A stretch of DNA of 64,000 nucleotides, from NCBI GenBank assembly GCA_019614645.1, contig JABWDB010000011.1:7203501-7267500 (forward strand), read 5' to 3'. Below are positions 1 through 11,718 of this stretch, in pieces. This DNA comes from Stratiolaelaps scimitus. Its lineage: Eukaryota; Arthropoda; Arachnida; Mesostigmata; Laelapidae. A program made the translations under genes and the position numbers. Below the pieces are notes generated by a model. The model searched no databases and had not been told where the DNA came from. It saw only the letters and a program-made list of their open reading frames with translations. How positions within the stretch are numbered: position 1 is the first letter of the stretch; every line of letters begins with the position of its first letter.

Positions 1-624
1 GTCGCTATGTGACTTAACCCTTACTGACAAAACGATAACAGCTACACCTGAGTGGCGCTGGCGACTTCTTCGAAGAACGTCACCTCGTAGGTGTCAGCCA
101 CAAAATGGCGCGGTGCCCACGAGCGAGTGCCACCACCGACCGCCTACTGACGGCGAACAACCGTACACATAGGTATGGTCCGTCAGAGTGTATGTATAAG
201 TCAAACTAGTCTCACCTCCCTAATATATTCACGCTACAGGGGGCCAGAGAGACGCTCGCTATTTCGTTTGGTGTATTGCAGCCAGGGCTGGCTGACCAAG
301 CAGGCGGCCGGACACTGACTGAATGATTCAGCGGCCCTCTCTTTACAACTTAGCCATAATTGATTGGGAGAGGCTAGTCTGTGAAAGGGTTTCCTTGTGG
401 CCGCTCCTGCATGTCGCTACACCCGTCTCCATGATAATTAGTGATAACTGCACGTTAATTTAAAATGTATTTGTTACTGATTTCTAAAGGTTTCGTTTTA
501 AGTTTTAAATCGGTTCCCTATTAGTGGCTAATTCTGTATTATTCCGGTTTTGTGATTATAGCATAAATTTACAATAAACTCTCTTTTTTAAAATTGCAGA
601 TCCTTCAATAAACCAATAAACCTT

Positions 625-627
<3 letters not shown>

Positions 628-658
<31 letters not shown>
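628..658. repeat. (CT)n microsatellite
   Basis: About 15 uninterrupted CT units, directly next to the repeat end containing CAATAAACCTTTACCT. Confidence 0.9.
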
Positions 659-664
<6 letters not shown>

Positions 665-976
665 TCTCTTAGAGGACAAATCCACTTGTTTTCACACATA
701 TTTTCTTTTCAAAAAAGCATATGTATGTGATAACCTACCGACAAAGGTTCAAAACCTAACAGAAATTGCTAAGTGCTCATTTGATAAATCCGTCATTTGC
801 AGCTGCAATAAAATTGTGATTCTTACACATGCTACAATAGCTCAATATTACGAATTAAACGCGTAAAAAACCCAAAACATCATAGCTATGCATTTATAAC
901 CTCGGTCGACCAAGAGGTGAATTTGCATCATCTTTACTATCCACGGTGTTTTTGGGATTACTCTTTCTGTTATTAT

Positions 977-979
<3 letters not shown>

Positions 980-1009
<30 letters not shown>
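980..1009. repeat. (TA)n microsatellite
   Basis: Uninterrupted run of about 15 TA units. Confidence 0.95.
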
Positions 1010-1011
<2 letters not shown>

Positions 1012-1255
1012 CGGTAGCTAAGTTACGTGTCAATCGCTAGTTTGTGACATAATCGTAATCACATCACATGCTATTAAGCCGAATGCGGCCACTTTGTCGA
1101 GTCGTGTAGTCGACTATGTTGTATAGAATATGCCGTACCGTCTCGTGCGGCGGTGTTACACACGACGTTCTCAAAGAGTCGCTCTTCACCCTCTCGTTGT
1201 TAACCATTGAATCATCATTAGATCACGAACCATTTTCTGCCTAATCGCATTGCAG

Positions 1256-4200
1256 GTCCTTCACACCGGCCCCAGACGACAGAAGGGGCGCACTGTCGTT
1301 CGGGGGCGATGCGAGCAGGACCGGCCGGTGGTGCCTCAAAGGCCTCGAGCTTCCGGAGTCGCTGTCTGAAGTTTCACAACTTTGTGCCCTCCGATCAGAC
1401 GGGCCACCGAGGTGGGCCTGATAGCACCCGCCTACAGGAACAGCATGGCACGAAGAAGATCACAGTCGCCTCAACGCCCTGGCTGCCCGGCGTACAGCCT
1501 CTGTCTCAGGGACAAACGCCTCAACAGGGACTCCTTTTGACACAGCAAAACTGTCGATCTCCTGAGGTTTGTACTTGTGCGTGCATACCTTGTTGCTGTT
1601 GTTATTGCTGTTGCTATTGTTGTTGCTGTTGTTAATGTTATTATTGTTGTTGCTATTGTTGTTACTGTTGTTAATGTTGTTGCTGTTGCTATTGTTGTTG
1701 CTGTTGCTATTGTTGTTGCTGTTGTTAATGTTGTTGCTGTTGCTATTGTTGTTAATGTTGTTGCTATTGCTATTGTTGTTGCTGTTGTTATTGTTGTTGC
1801 TGTTGCTATTGTTGTTGCTGTTGTTAATGTTGTTGCTTTTGCTATTGTTGCTATTGTTATGATTGTTGTTGCCGCTGTTGTTATTGTGGCTTTATGAGGA
1901 CGCATATTTTGTTTAGCTTTTACTGGGCTCATCTAGACTTTTGACGCGTTGTGCTCGTCATAGCCTCAGACGTCTTAACGGTCATAACCCCTGATGCCTG
2001 ATAACTTCATGCACTCTATCACTAGCAATATCGCTAACTACTTCATGGAATTAGATGACAGTAAGAGGTTCACCGTATCAGGAAAAGCACGGTAAAAGCA
2101 ACATACAAAACGCTGTCCAACACGAGCCGGCAGCGTCTGACCCGATTTTGGACGTTGATGATGGTATTTCAGACGTTGACAGCTCCCCATCACGCGGCAC
2201 CGCATCCAATCGGAAGTATCGTTCCGGCCACGAGCGAATCAATCGTCGTCCTCCGCGCGCCACTATCGAGTCCGCATGCGGCCGCGCCTTCGGCGGCGGC
2301 GGCGGCGGCGGCGTCGTCGATTTCGCGCGATCCCCTCACCCTCCTGTGTCCGGCGATCTTCGCGCCCACGACGCACCTCACGCCCGAGGTGACAATTACA
2401 CCAATCGTCGGACGTGGCAGCGGCCCGCATGGCGGTAGCAGCAACAACAGCAGCAGCAGCAGTGCCATCAGCGACGGTAACCACGTGAACGACCACTCCG
2501 GTGAGGCCTCGATGGGTGGCACCGCCGACATCAGCGACTTCGATCGGAAACGGATCTCAGAGGACGTGCGCCGATTGTTGAACCTGAAGATCTCGCGAAA
2601 GGATCCACAAAGGACGCAACGCGACGAGCAGCCGCTGGATCTGTCGCTGAAGCGGGACGTCTCGGAGATGTCTGCTGGGAGCGATGACGATATTCAGATC
2701 ATCGGTTTTGAGGTGAGCATCGACGTGAGAGCTTTGTTAAACGCCCCTTGACACCTTGCTTGACAATAGCGTGTAGCATGGCACGTGCGAAGCTTACCGA
2801 TATTGGTTTCGAATGCGGATTCAGGCCAGAAACATATATATATATATATATATATATACATTTGTTAAAGGCCTATTATTACGTTACAGTGTACGGGTAC
2901 TACCTGCCAACGATAAAAATAAGCCTTTTCTTGCTTCGTTATAGAAACTTGCCATGAGTACAATGTGTACGTTCTCATATACGCCACCGCATTGTGCACT
3001 ATACCAGTGTCATGCTACGAATAACGGCTGGAGAAACCATCGATCTGTATACGATCTGTATTCGATCGATCACCAATTCATGAGTGGACAGCCGTCTACT
3101 ATTCGTCCGCTCGGACGACGAGCAACTACTGCCGGTTGACTACGCCGCGGTAGTTGTGTTCGCTGTCATTGTCGATGTAGTTCTCTAGGGAAGATGATCT
3201 CAAAGTCTGCTACGTACTTCGTTGTTCTTCAGCCGGGACTTCTAGGGCCAGCCCTCATGCCCCGACCTATGGCCCTTTACACTCACTTGGCGTCGCCCGC
3301 CTCGCCGCAGCTCGGGCCGGGTCATCCGCACCTGCCTCATGTGCCGCTTCAGCTGCCATTAACGCTCCCGTCGCCGTCTTCGGTGAATCCCCTGCTCGTC
3401 CAGCAGTTAGCCCTGCAGTCGCAGCGCCACATGCAGTGTAGACCGTCTCGGAGCAAGGACTCGACCTCGTATCAGCCTGCCGTACCCTCAAACACTTCGG
3501 GCATGATTGGCCAGAATCAGCAGGACCGGCTGAGTTCCGGGATCTTAGTCAAGACCAAGCAGGTTAGTTGGGACGATGTCGTTCGCTTGCTAGACAGGAT
3601 TGACAGACGTATGACTTGGGTTCAAATCCCGCCAGGTGCCTGATGCGGAAACAGATCTTTGGATTTCTTTGTCAACTTCTTTTTTCTCTGGACAAGCTTG
3701 AAATGAAAGATAATCAAACGTGGCCTCGACACGGCCTCATAGTAATACCAATAGAGGTTGACCACCGAGACCTGTCACATGGGGTAGCTACAGCTGAGAG
3801 AGGGAGAGAGAGAGAAAGAATCAGCTACAAAAACAAGATGTCGTAGAATACAAGACAATGATTTATTTATCAATACTTCGTCGTCAATACGAACTACTCT
3901 ATTTGGTAAAAAGCTTCGCATTTATTATTATTATTATTATTATTATGAATTGCATGGGTACATCAACTGCAGTATTATCCTCGCAATATAAATTAATTAC
4001 GTGAACAATTAACAAAGGAAAAAGGACGACCCGCAGACGAAAGATCTAATATTTTGCAACTTACCCCTTTATGCGAGGTGAGGTATCATGTTATTTTGCT
4101 GTCGATTCAATGATGTCGTTTCAAGACCATTTTGATTAATCGTCCAAACTGCAAACTGTCCGGGCAGATTCTCAGTCACCATTTGACGTTCACGGTACAA

Positions 4201-4616
4201 CCGGTTTTCGGCCTGGGGAGCAGCAGACGAAGCCGTGTAGTGGCCCAGAAAGTTATTGACAAGGGGACCCTTCGAACAGCTACTTTGCAGAATGGCGACA
4301 TACGAGCCGTGCACGCTCCACCTATATATATATATATATATATATAGATATATTTATGAAAATATGTCATATATGTCGTGAGAGTACACAGGCGTCCCCT
4401 GCATCAACACGCTCAAGAGAGAGGTGACCCTTCAAAATTTAGTACAGGGCGTATTCTAATGATTGAAGCTCGCCTCCTCCACGTTCGACACTGGAGAAGT
4501 CGGATTCCTTCTCAATCACAGTCCTTCGTTAGGACACCTTCCTCTTCCGTCTGAACGAATTAAAATCGAGTGACGATGACTATGATCACCCCAGGACGAT
4601 CATATTAGTTAATACC

Positions 4617-4692
<76 letters not shown>

Positions 4693-4900
4693 GTGAAGCT
4701 ATCTACTGTCTGTTGTTGATTGCCGCCGACAGGTGTCCGAGGTGGGAGGAGCGACGTTCTGCAAGTTTCGCCAGATGAAGCCCGCGGCACTAGGGACCAC
4801 GGCCACGCGTACGGGCGCCGCTAAGGCCAAACGGTTCAATTTCGTCCGGTCCCGATGGCCAGGACAGCATCGGCCGTCAGGAAGCGGCCATCCTGACTGA
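1256..4900 (+). CDS. Putative transcriptional regulator with CtBP-binding motif (C-terminal exons)
   Basis: Four exons join cleanly: 1256-1566, 2173-2712, 3233-3562 and 4733-4900 (TGA). The three internal introns are all phase 0, begin with GT (GTTTGT, GTGAGC, GTTAGT) and end with AG. The first exon starts mid-codon after TTGCAG, so the N-terminus lies upstream, probably outside the window. The visible part is about 449 residues. It is rich in Pro, Ala, Ser and Gly and includes an alanine run near 2293-2315 and a Ser/Asn run near 2434-2463. PLDLSLKR (2632-2655) matches the PxDLS motif by which ZEB, TGIF, CtIP, LCoR and other nuclear factors bind the corepressor CtBP. It is followed by an acidic DDDIQII stretch resembling a SUMO-interaction motif. 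The third exon is Pro/Leu/Gln-rich and the last is basic. No DNA-binding domain is visible, so I do not assign a family. The gene model is fairly firm; the corepressor role is inference. Confidence 0.6.
1591..1887. repeat. GTTGTTGCT-type trinucleotide tract, about 300 bp
   Basis: Interspersed GTT, GCT and ATT triplets fill the 5' half of the first intron of the gene above. Translated, they give spurious poly-Leu, poly-Val/Ala and (minus strand) Thr/Ala ORFs. Similar shorter tracts recur at about 17145-17235 and 30200-30310. Confidence 0.9.
3565..3840 (+). mobile_element. tRNA-derived SINE, family A, copy 1
   Basis: A tRNA-like head carries a Pol III B box (GGGTTCAAATCCC, 3618-3630). A body follows with GGATTTCTTTGTCAA, then a 3' part ending in CTGTCACATGGGG, a GA-rich stretch and AGCTACAAAAAC. 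The head aligns with copies at 9965 and 18340. The element begins about two bases after the donor of the exon ending at 3562, so it may have contributed to or trimmed that splice site. Confidence 0.7.
3841..4732. other. Intron 3 of the putative regulator gene
   Basis: No exon is supported inside. It contains (TTA)n at 3921-3946, (TA)n at 4323-4346 and a long (TAA)n at 4617-4692 that ends only 40 bases before the acceptor of the last exon. Confidence 0.55.
4617..4692. repeat. (TAA)n microsatellite, about 25 units
   Basis: One of the longest perfect trinucleotide tracts in the window. It lies in the intron just upstream of the terminal exon at 4733. Confidence 0.95.
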
Positions 4901-5022
4901 AGTGATTTCTACCACGTCGAAACCGAGTGGATGCTAGAATGACGATGATGTGTTTCGGCAGTGATCTGCGTATTAATATCAATATTATTTAAATGCTATT
5001 ATTATTATGATCTTTATTACAT

Positions 5023-5056
<34 letters not shown>

Positions 5057-7290
5057 GATGATGATAGGCTCATACACTATATAATTATTTATGATTAGAT
5101 CGGGATTTTTTCGTGTCGAATAATGGTGCATATAATGTCGTACTGTTGTATATATACACATATGTAATATACATTTATTCTTGATCGACGTACACGAAAT
5201 GTATCTACGTCGCAGGGGCATTCATCAGGCGGCGAGAGGCTCTCCTAGGCATGGCTAATGATGGAGGACACGATATTTATCACGCAGTGATAGCAAAGAA
5301 GAGTCGGCGTTTGATTCGAGGACAACACCCGTAGGACACTACGATGTGCGAGAAGGTGTTTCTTCACGAAACGAAGGTCTTTCTTCGGCCGACACCTGGA
5401 GAACAGGGGATTCCCTTTATTGAATATTAATGAACGTCGACGCACACATGCACACTTGAAAGTTGACATCCCATGAAGGCTTGCTTATTCGCCACACTAC
5501 GGTGCGGCGTTGTCCGATAGCGTAAGTCACCTAACGGCGCGATGTGATATTCGTCATCGTCGTCTTCTTTAAGAGAAAAACATGCCGAATATCGCTTTGA
5601 TGAGTGTTGGCCAATGAGAATTAACGCTGACGAGTACGACGGGCGGGAACAAGCGGCGATATAGGATAGAGAAATTGACGATTCGTCCACAGTTACTAGC
5701 GGACAGAACGAGGCAGCTGCTCGATCGAGTGTCTCGTACCAATCCGCCGGCCATCTTGACACTCGAGCGTAAGCTACCCGGCGAATCGTGGCGGCCTTAC
5801 TGGCGAACGGCAAACGCGAGCAGTTATTCAAAAGTTCGATTAGATCTTCGAGCTGAAGAAAGCGGATGGTTTGACTTTTGTCTTGCAGTACATTAGAAAT
5901 TCCCTCCATTCCCTTTGTGTTTGAGTACATCGTGTTCACAGCGGGCGGGATAGCGCGTCATAAGAGCAGCTTGCGTCATCACGATCCCTCACGTACGCTG
6001 TCAGCCTAAGGAGAATATGAAACCATAGGGAAACAATATTGTTTTTTGAGGGGAGGACATTTTCTTAAGACGCACGGACATCACTAGGGATGCTCCAGTC
6101 GCGGTGGAAAGTGGGCCGATCCAGTGCAGGGCGGTTGGCGTGGATAACAAAGCGTCTCTAACCACTAAAGCCGCCATCCTCTGTTAAGGGTCTGTCTCTT
6201 CCACAGTTTCGTCACGGGGAGACATTATCTAGCCCAATTCCTATATCGGACTCGTCGCATACGACTTAAAATCGACCTCCTTTATTTATTTACACTCAAG
6301 TTGTCGGTAGGTATGTGTCATGGCTGAGATTTCAACGTGCGACCTCTGGGTCTTCGCAGCGGTGAACTTCGCCGTGGCAATCGCCGACCGTGAGCGAAAA
6401 TGAGATTGCATTCGATTCCCACTGGTCACGAAGGCAAACCTACCACAGACAAGTTTCGCCGTTGCGTATTGTCGCACCTCAAGCCGCATTCGAGACAACT
6501 CTAACCCGTCAACATATGCCCTGCCCGGGTACAGCGTGCTTCCTGTTCATGCGAATCACTCAATGCCGGTAGCTGAGAGACCTGTGCAAGCATATGCGGC
6601 ATGTTGCCGCGTTCATTCAGGCTCCGGTAGATTGCGGGCACAAGAACACGAACCGGCTTATGCTAGTTAGGAGGGAAGCTTTTTCTTAGCCTGTGAACCT
6701 TTTTCAGACATTGACACATAGAAACACCACCTACCCATTCGCACACACACACACACCTCTGGGCACTTTCTGGGTGTTACAGACAAATATTACCATCAAT
6801 GATGACCGCAGGTTTAGCTTTACTAAACGGTGTCCATTCGTACGGACGGTACCCTGTGGTCCGCGCCCCATCTTTATTCGTGCTGATACTGTATTGTCAT
6901 ATTATCCTCATACTCTGTAAATAATGGCGCCAAATAATAGATGCAAGCTGTCGTCTAGGCAAACTTCGCTGTTGACGACGCACCGTATCAGGCGATTGAA
7001 GTACGATCGTACGGTAGCCGGTGGGTCCGGTTTCTGCTTGGCGGAACACTCCCGATTTATTCTTGTTGCTGGCGGAGTGGGAGCTCCCAGTGAGCTGTTG
7101 CTATTCAGTTCTGCAGATTGCGTGCATTTCGCTGGCCGCGGACGTTCTGGCCGTCCTCGGTGGCATCTCTGAGACAGGGTCCTTGAGTGCGCATAGGTTA
7201 GTTCCGTCGGCATACATCAGCTTAGAGAATGTATAGAAATTGCACATACGAACAACGAAGCACATCGTCTAGATATCCACAGTTCTAGGC
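4901..7290. other. Gene-poor DNA downstream of the putative regulator
   Basis: This probably includes the 3'UTR of the upstream gene. It holds a (TA)n tract at 5027-5054 and the minus-strand ORF described separately (5427-5930). Other ORFs of 60-100 codons here overlap in several frames and lack splice or family support. Confidence 0.4.
5427..5930 (-). CDS. Uncharacterised ORF, possible exon
   Basis: An open frame of about 167 codons runs from an ATG at 5930 to TAA at 5427. Its middle (Gln-Leu-Glu-Asp-Leu-Ile-Glu-Leu, then Arg-Trp-Pro-Ala-Asp-Trp-Tyr-Glu-Thr) looks like ordinary protein, not low-complexity sequence. It has a short acidic run (EDDDDE). I do not recognise a family. A plausible acceptor lies inside it, so only part may be coding. 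It could equally be a chance ORF or a decayed transposon. Confidence 0.2.
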   Translation of the reverse strand: MYSNTKGMEGISNVLQDKSQTIRFLQLEDLIELLNNCSRLPFASKAATIRRVAYARVSRWPADWYETLDRAAASFCPLVTVDESSISLSYIAACSRPSYSSALILIGQHSSKRYSACFSLKEDDDDEYHIAPLGDLRYRTTPHRSVANKQAFMGCQLSSVHVCVDVH

Positions 7291-7293
7291 GTG

Positions 7294-7485
7294 ATGTCGC
7301 TTGAAGCTTTGGAGCGCATAACAGCAATGTTCACTTTGACGTTGTCCTCCTTGTTAAACATTCAACTTTCTCCGATAGCATTCCTTTCAGTTGGAATGGG
7401 TGGACTTGGCTTGACAGAAGCAGCTTCTCCGGCTGGGCCCAGCGGCTTTGCGTTAATGTATTGTGTGATCCGGTCAAGAAACTGA
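7294..7485 (+). pseudogene. Possible non-LTR retrotransposon (LINE) fragment
   Basis: The 63-residue translation contains LSPIAFLSVGMGGLGLTEAA, which resembles the segment after the reverse transcriptase of many non-LTR elements (Leu-Pro-x-x-x-GGLGL followed by Ala-rich sequence). No reverse transcriptase core or endonuclease is present nearby, so at best it is a decayed scrap. The short length keeps confidence low. Confidence 0.3.
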
Positions 7486-7843
7486 CATCGGAAGATACTT
7501 GGAAGCACTACTTGTATTAACCCGAAATGGACTTAATGCGAAACTTAACCTAGTTAACAAGATACAGTTAAAATATCTGGGTATTCAACGCAAATGGATG
7601 CACCTTCTCATGGATTCGTTAAACAGTCTTTCCTCGTTTAGGCTTCGAGCGATGTAAAACGAGTCAAGTTAAAAGCCATCAGTAGGTCTTGAGCTGGAGG
7701 TTGGCTTAATGCTGTTACCTCCTCTCATATGGGAACCCTACTCGATGTACCCGTCGGTAGGTTTACGCTTGGGATGTAACCTAGATTTTCTAATGCCAAG
7801 ATTTTCCTTAGACACCCAACGGGACAACGCAATTTATATTTAC

Positions 7844-7845
<2 letters not shown>

Positions 7846-7907
<62 letters not shown>
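7846..7907. repeat. (TA)n microsatellite, about 31 units
   Basis: Longest perfect TA run in the window. Confidence 0.95.
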
Positions 7908-7909
<2 letters not shown>

Positions 7910-8054
7910 GAACGGAGGCCGCTCAGAAGCCGGAAGAGTCAGCTACAGCGATCGACATTTTGTCGCCCAGTTACAAATTTTTGCTCGGCAATTTCAGCCG
8001 TCTACCCGTCGGAAAAGGGGGTGATCAATCACAAACGAGCGGCATAGCAGTTAC

Positions 8055-8081
<27 letters not shown>
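8055..8081. repeat. (TA)n microsatellite
   Basis: About 13 units, 150 bp from the longer tract at 7846. Confidence 0.95.
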
Positions 8082-8085
<4 letters not shown>

Positions 8086-8438
8086 ATCACTGGGTGGTAC
8101 GACAACGTCGTCGTCTTCGTGTGATCCTCGCTACACGAGTCTTTCAGAGCTTAAACTTTGATGAAGTTCCTTGCGCTCATCAATGCATACCAGAAAAAAA
8201 CTGTTGTGTACCTATCCATCTGATCGCTGTACCAACAAGAACACACCTTGTTTTTTTATTTCTTTTCATTTCCTTGTTATATTACTATTTAGGTTAGATT
8301 ACGTTTTTCTTCCCGTGAAACGATGAATTCGTTCGCTCTTATGGCGACACGCATTTATCGCCTAGCAATGCTTAACACGCAACGATGATATTGTGATTGC
8401 TGCACACGATTACATATCGCGGCGACAGGGTGCAATAA

Positions 8439-8444
<6 letters not shown>

Positions 8445-8482
<38 letters not shown>
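8445..8482. repeat. (TA)n microsatellite
   Basis: About 19 uninterrupted units. Confidence 0.95.
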
Positions 8483-8484
<2 letters not shown>

Positions 8485-9594
8485 GCTATTTTTTGATCAA
8501 GTTGACATCATATCTGCACGTAACTGTATGATATCGCCATTGTCAGCCAAGTTGAAGCGAGCGGTCTTCTATGAATAGTACAAAAACGCGATCACTTCAT
8601 TAGAACTGATCGATTGACGACGCCATACGGTGGTTATGTCACATGATCATGCACACTCACACGTTGATGGTAACAGTTATAGTAATAATAATAATAATTA
8701 ATAATAATAATAACAATAATAATAATAAGCAGCTTGTATTTCCTGTAGAAATGTACATAAAAACGAAGACCTGTCGAGATGCGGCCTTGTCGCCTACATT
8801 TAGCCTATGATCAACGCTGTTCTACCTGAACGGCCACCTTGTCAGAGAGGCGATACTCGTTGTGAATCGCTTCTACGGAACGGATCGTTATGAGAGGTCG
8901 GCATCACGTTCAGCGTATCGTCTACGACGGTACACGCAGAAACGCTAAGCGGGAATGAACAAATAAAATAATTAGTTGAAATTTCAACAACGAGACGAAA
9001 ATAAAATATCAACAAATGTCTGTGTCTGTCTTCTTTCTTTCTGTCTGCGGCCGATTATCAGCCGTCGATGAACTTCCGATTGGTCAGACGATTGTCGAGA
9101 GCTCATTGTGGACCATGGTGACCGTGGTCATTAAATCAATGATTGGCAAAGCGGCGCGCTTATTATAGCGTCGTTGAAAAATCTGTTGAAATCAACTCGG
9201 GGGAAAAAATCACTAGAATCAAGATTGGTTCTTGGTTCATCTTCGATATTTCCGTGTAAATGTTATTATCGTTCGTTCTTCGCTGAGCGTTAAGAATATT
9301 CACTTCGATTGCGCTGTAATGTTATTTTCTATTAATTTAATTTTAATCAATACACAACAACACACCCACGTGATCAATTCAACCCGCTGACTGCTGGGCA
9401 AAGCTCAGACTTGGTCACGCACATATACTCAATATATAACATGTTGCTAATAATTACTATAGGAAATATACGAAGCTGTATGTCCAGCTTCGTTATGGCC
9501 TGATCGGTGTTCTATCGCTAAAATGGCGTCAATTTCCTTAAGCGTTAATTATATAGCTCTGGTGATCTGTTTCTCTCGATGGTGATCTGAACCC

Positions 9595-9815
9595 TTTAAT
9601 GATGGCCTGCAGGCGGGGTGGACTCGTGTACACGCCTGGCGCCTTGTAACTCCGGCGAGGCGCAACATGAAAGCGCACACACAGGGGTTCAATCTCCACT
9701 AGCGCACATGTGCATTTACACAAGGGATTTATCTTCATCACAAACTAATCGATAATAAATGTGACACAGTGGATACTAAATGTTTGTGTCCGAAAGTCGG
9801 ACCCCCTGAAAACAT
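9595..9815 (+). mobile_element. tRNA-like SINE, family B, copy 1
   Basis: It shares with the copy at 52595 the order: GATGGCCTG-like start, CGCCTTGTAA, a B-box-like GGTTCAATCTCC, GCACATGTGCATTT, and a 3' segment GTGGATACTAAATGTTTGTG followed by GAAAGTC and CCTGAAAACAT. Divergence from the other copies is clear but the order of blocks is conserved. Confidence 0.6.
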
Positions 9816-9964
9816 TTATCGAGTTTTTATTGTAGCAGTTCGTAATGAGCGTCACCATGACGAGTAACATTGGCATCAACACCACTACCGGCGACAATGA
9901 TATGCTGATATGGCGTCGAGAGCGAAGCCCAGCTATAATCGTTTGAGTATCAGGCCGATGCCAT

Positions 9965-10165
9965 ATTTGTGCCCCCGTGACGGCCCATTGTAACGGTGAG
10001 CGTCTCGGCCTGCTAGACACAGGAGGGACAGACATATGGCTTGGGTTCGAATCCCGCCAGGTGCCAGATGCCGAGAAGAACCGTCGAATTTCTTTATCAT
10101 ACTCATTTATCGCTGGGTTCCTGCGAGGTAAATCACCGTTTCTAGATGCGAGAGCACTTCCGTGC
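9965..10165 (+). mobile_element. tRNA-derived SINE, family A, copy 2
   Basis: The head (GGTGAGCGTCTCGGCCTGCT, then GCTTGGGTTCGAATCCCGCC) is the best-preserved tRNA-like head in the window. The body GAATTTCTTTATCATACTCA matches the copy at 18340. The characteristic 3' part seems missing, so the copy is truncated. Confidence 0.65.
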
Positions 10166-11150
10166 ACGTTTGTTGTCAGGAGAGCAAGTAAGCCCGAAGA
10201 AGGTCTAATTATAACAGGTCAAAATATAAACATGTGAATAGTGTTTCACTGCGTCTAGCCACCGTATCAGCATAGACTAGAACTCGTATTGCTTTTGGCA
10301 AATAATGTCGAAATTCGACGAACACGACATTGTCAAATACGACATTATCAAAGGATGTCGAATTATCGACGCGTTGTGTTTACACGATCGAAAAGGGCGC
10401 GAACATTTGTCTGGCCAGAGCCATCTTTGAAAGCTTGGTATAATAATAATAATAATAATAAACGCAAGATTGTTAATGGATACTTCCATAGAAGCAGCGC
10501 AACCTCCGCTTTGGGGTACACTTAGATCCTTAGGGAGTGAGTCATTTTTGACTCGACGTGATACCCTTGTTAATTATTAATTAATACATTCACGGGGGGG
10601 GGGACGATTCTGATACAAATTACATGAATGGTTGAATTCAAATCGAATGCTTATCTTTTATGTTTAATAATAGCAGTTAAAGCTACATGGTATTAATTGA
10701 AGTCGATTTACAACGATGTCCAACTGTCGGTCATTCGTCTTCGATTACGATTCGACTAATTAACTACTTCTGATTGGAACTAAAAATTCAAAAAAATAAT
10801 CTGCCTGTGTCTAAGACACCAACGATTCCACCGTTAATTCTCGAATCCATTGTTTTCACTTTTTTTTTTCTGTGTGTGCATATTTGAATATGGTATTGCA
10901 TTATAGATACAATGGATACATTTCGGTAGCGTGATAATGTTTAAATAGTATAGATGGTACATAGTATAGAAGGAACATAGTATAGATGGACCTTTGTAAA
11001 GAAAATATCTTTAGGGTGCCTGACGCTCGTTGGAATCGCCGGCAAACATGAGTAATTCTTTTGCCACCTTACGAATAGCATTCGCAGCGCTGGTGAAATG
11101 TGAGAAATTCGACATAGGATGTATATTCTACGTTCACGTATGAGTAACAC

Positions 11151-11375
11151 CTAGTGTTGGCTCTGTAAGCATGAGCCAGCGTCACTCAGCCGTCCAGGCC
11201 ACCACGCTGGTGGCAGTTCGATTTCGACAAACTCGACGTAGATAAGTTCTTGGGAGTTGGTGCGAGCACTTTTTGTATTTTGTAGAGCGACTTTCTGTTG
11301 GTATTCGTTCATATAATGCTTAAGGTGTGCTTCGTGCTGATCAATTCGTTCAGCCGGAAAACGAAATACTATCAT
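11151..11375 (-). CDS. Uncharacterised short ORF
   Basis: A 74-codon ORF with an ATG at 11375 and protein-like composition (charged N-terminal half, then EFVEIELPPAWWPGRL). No family is recognised and no partner exon was found. It may be chance or a transposon remnant. Confidence 0.15.
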   Translation of the reverse strand: MIVFRFPAERIDQHEAHLKHYMNEYQQKVALQNTKSARTNSQELIYVEFVEIELPPAWWPGRLSDAGSCLQSQH

Positions 11376-11678
11376 AGCCTGTTATATGGTACACCAGGCT
11401 AAGCTCACCACCGGGAAGGCTCAGAAATTGCCTAGGGACTGCCTCGATGCAATGGGCACGTACCTCCGACACCTATTATCTATTCTACTTTATCCGACGT
11501 TATGGCTAAGCTACCGTCATTAGATCGTCACCATCAAGGTCTATTCGAGATTGGAAATAGGCTATGTAATAGATGACTATGTAAATATGTAGCCACATCC
11601 GCTTTGGATGATGAATACAGATGGAAAATCTGTGAAGCTAAGTGAAACTTGGTTTTTTTTTGTTTAAATATATATATT

Positions 11679-11718
<40 letters not shown>

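Larger units (their letters stand above)
1..1255. other. Intergenic or intronic DNA left of the first exon
   Basis: I see no supportable coding exon here. The stretch holds a (CT)n tract at 628-658, a (TA)n tract at 980-1009 and a short repeat end at about 598-628 shared with four other places in the window. Because the exon at 1256 begins with a good acceptor in mid-codon, much of this could be an intron of the gene at 1256-4900. Confidence 0.5.
7486..9590. other. Gene-free stretch with microsatellites
   Basis: No supportable gene. Contains three (TA)n tracts (7846-7907, 8055-8081, 8445-8482) and an interrupted AAT tract (8681-8730). Confidence 0.6.

Noticed and set aside
1471..1932. Long ORFs on both strands giving Thr/Ala-rich, poly-Leu or Val/Ala-rich proteins
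   Set aside because: They are translations of the GTT/GCT/ATT triplet tract in an intron; all frames are open because the repeat lacks stops.
6390..6440. ATTCGATTCCCAC motif as another SINE family B copy
   Set aside because: Only the B-box-like core matches; none of the other family B blocks occur in order around it.
10041..10062. Possible tRNA genes at the GGGTTCGAATCC-type motifs (also near 3618, 18403 and 52668)
   Set aside because: No cloverleaf with matching acceptor stem can be formed, and the motifs sit inside repeated SINE units.
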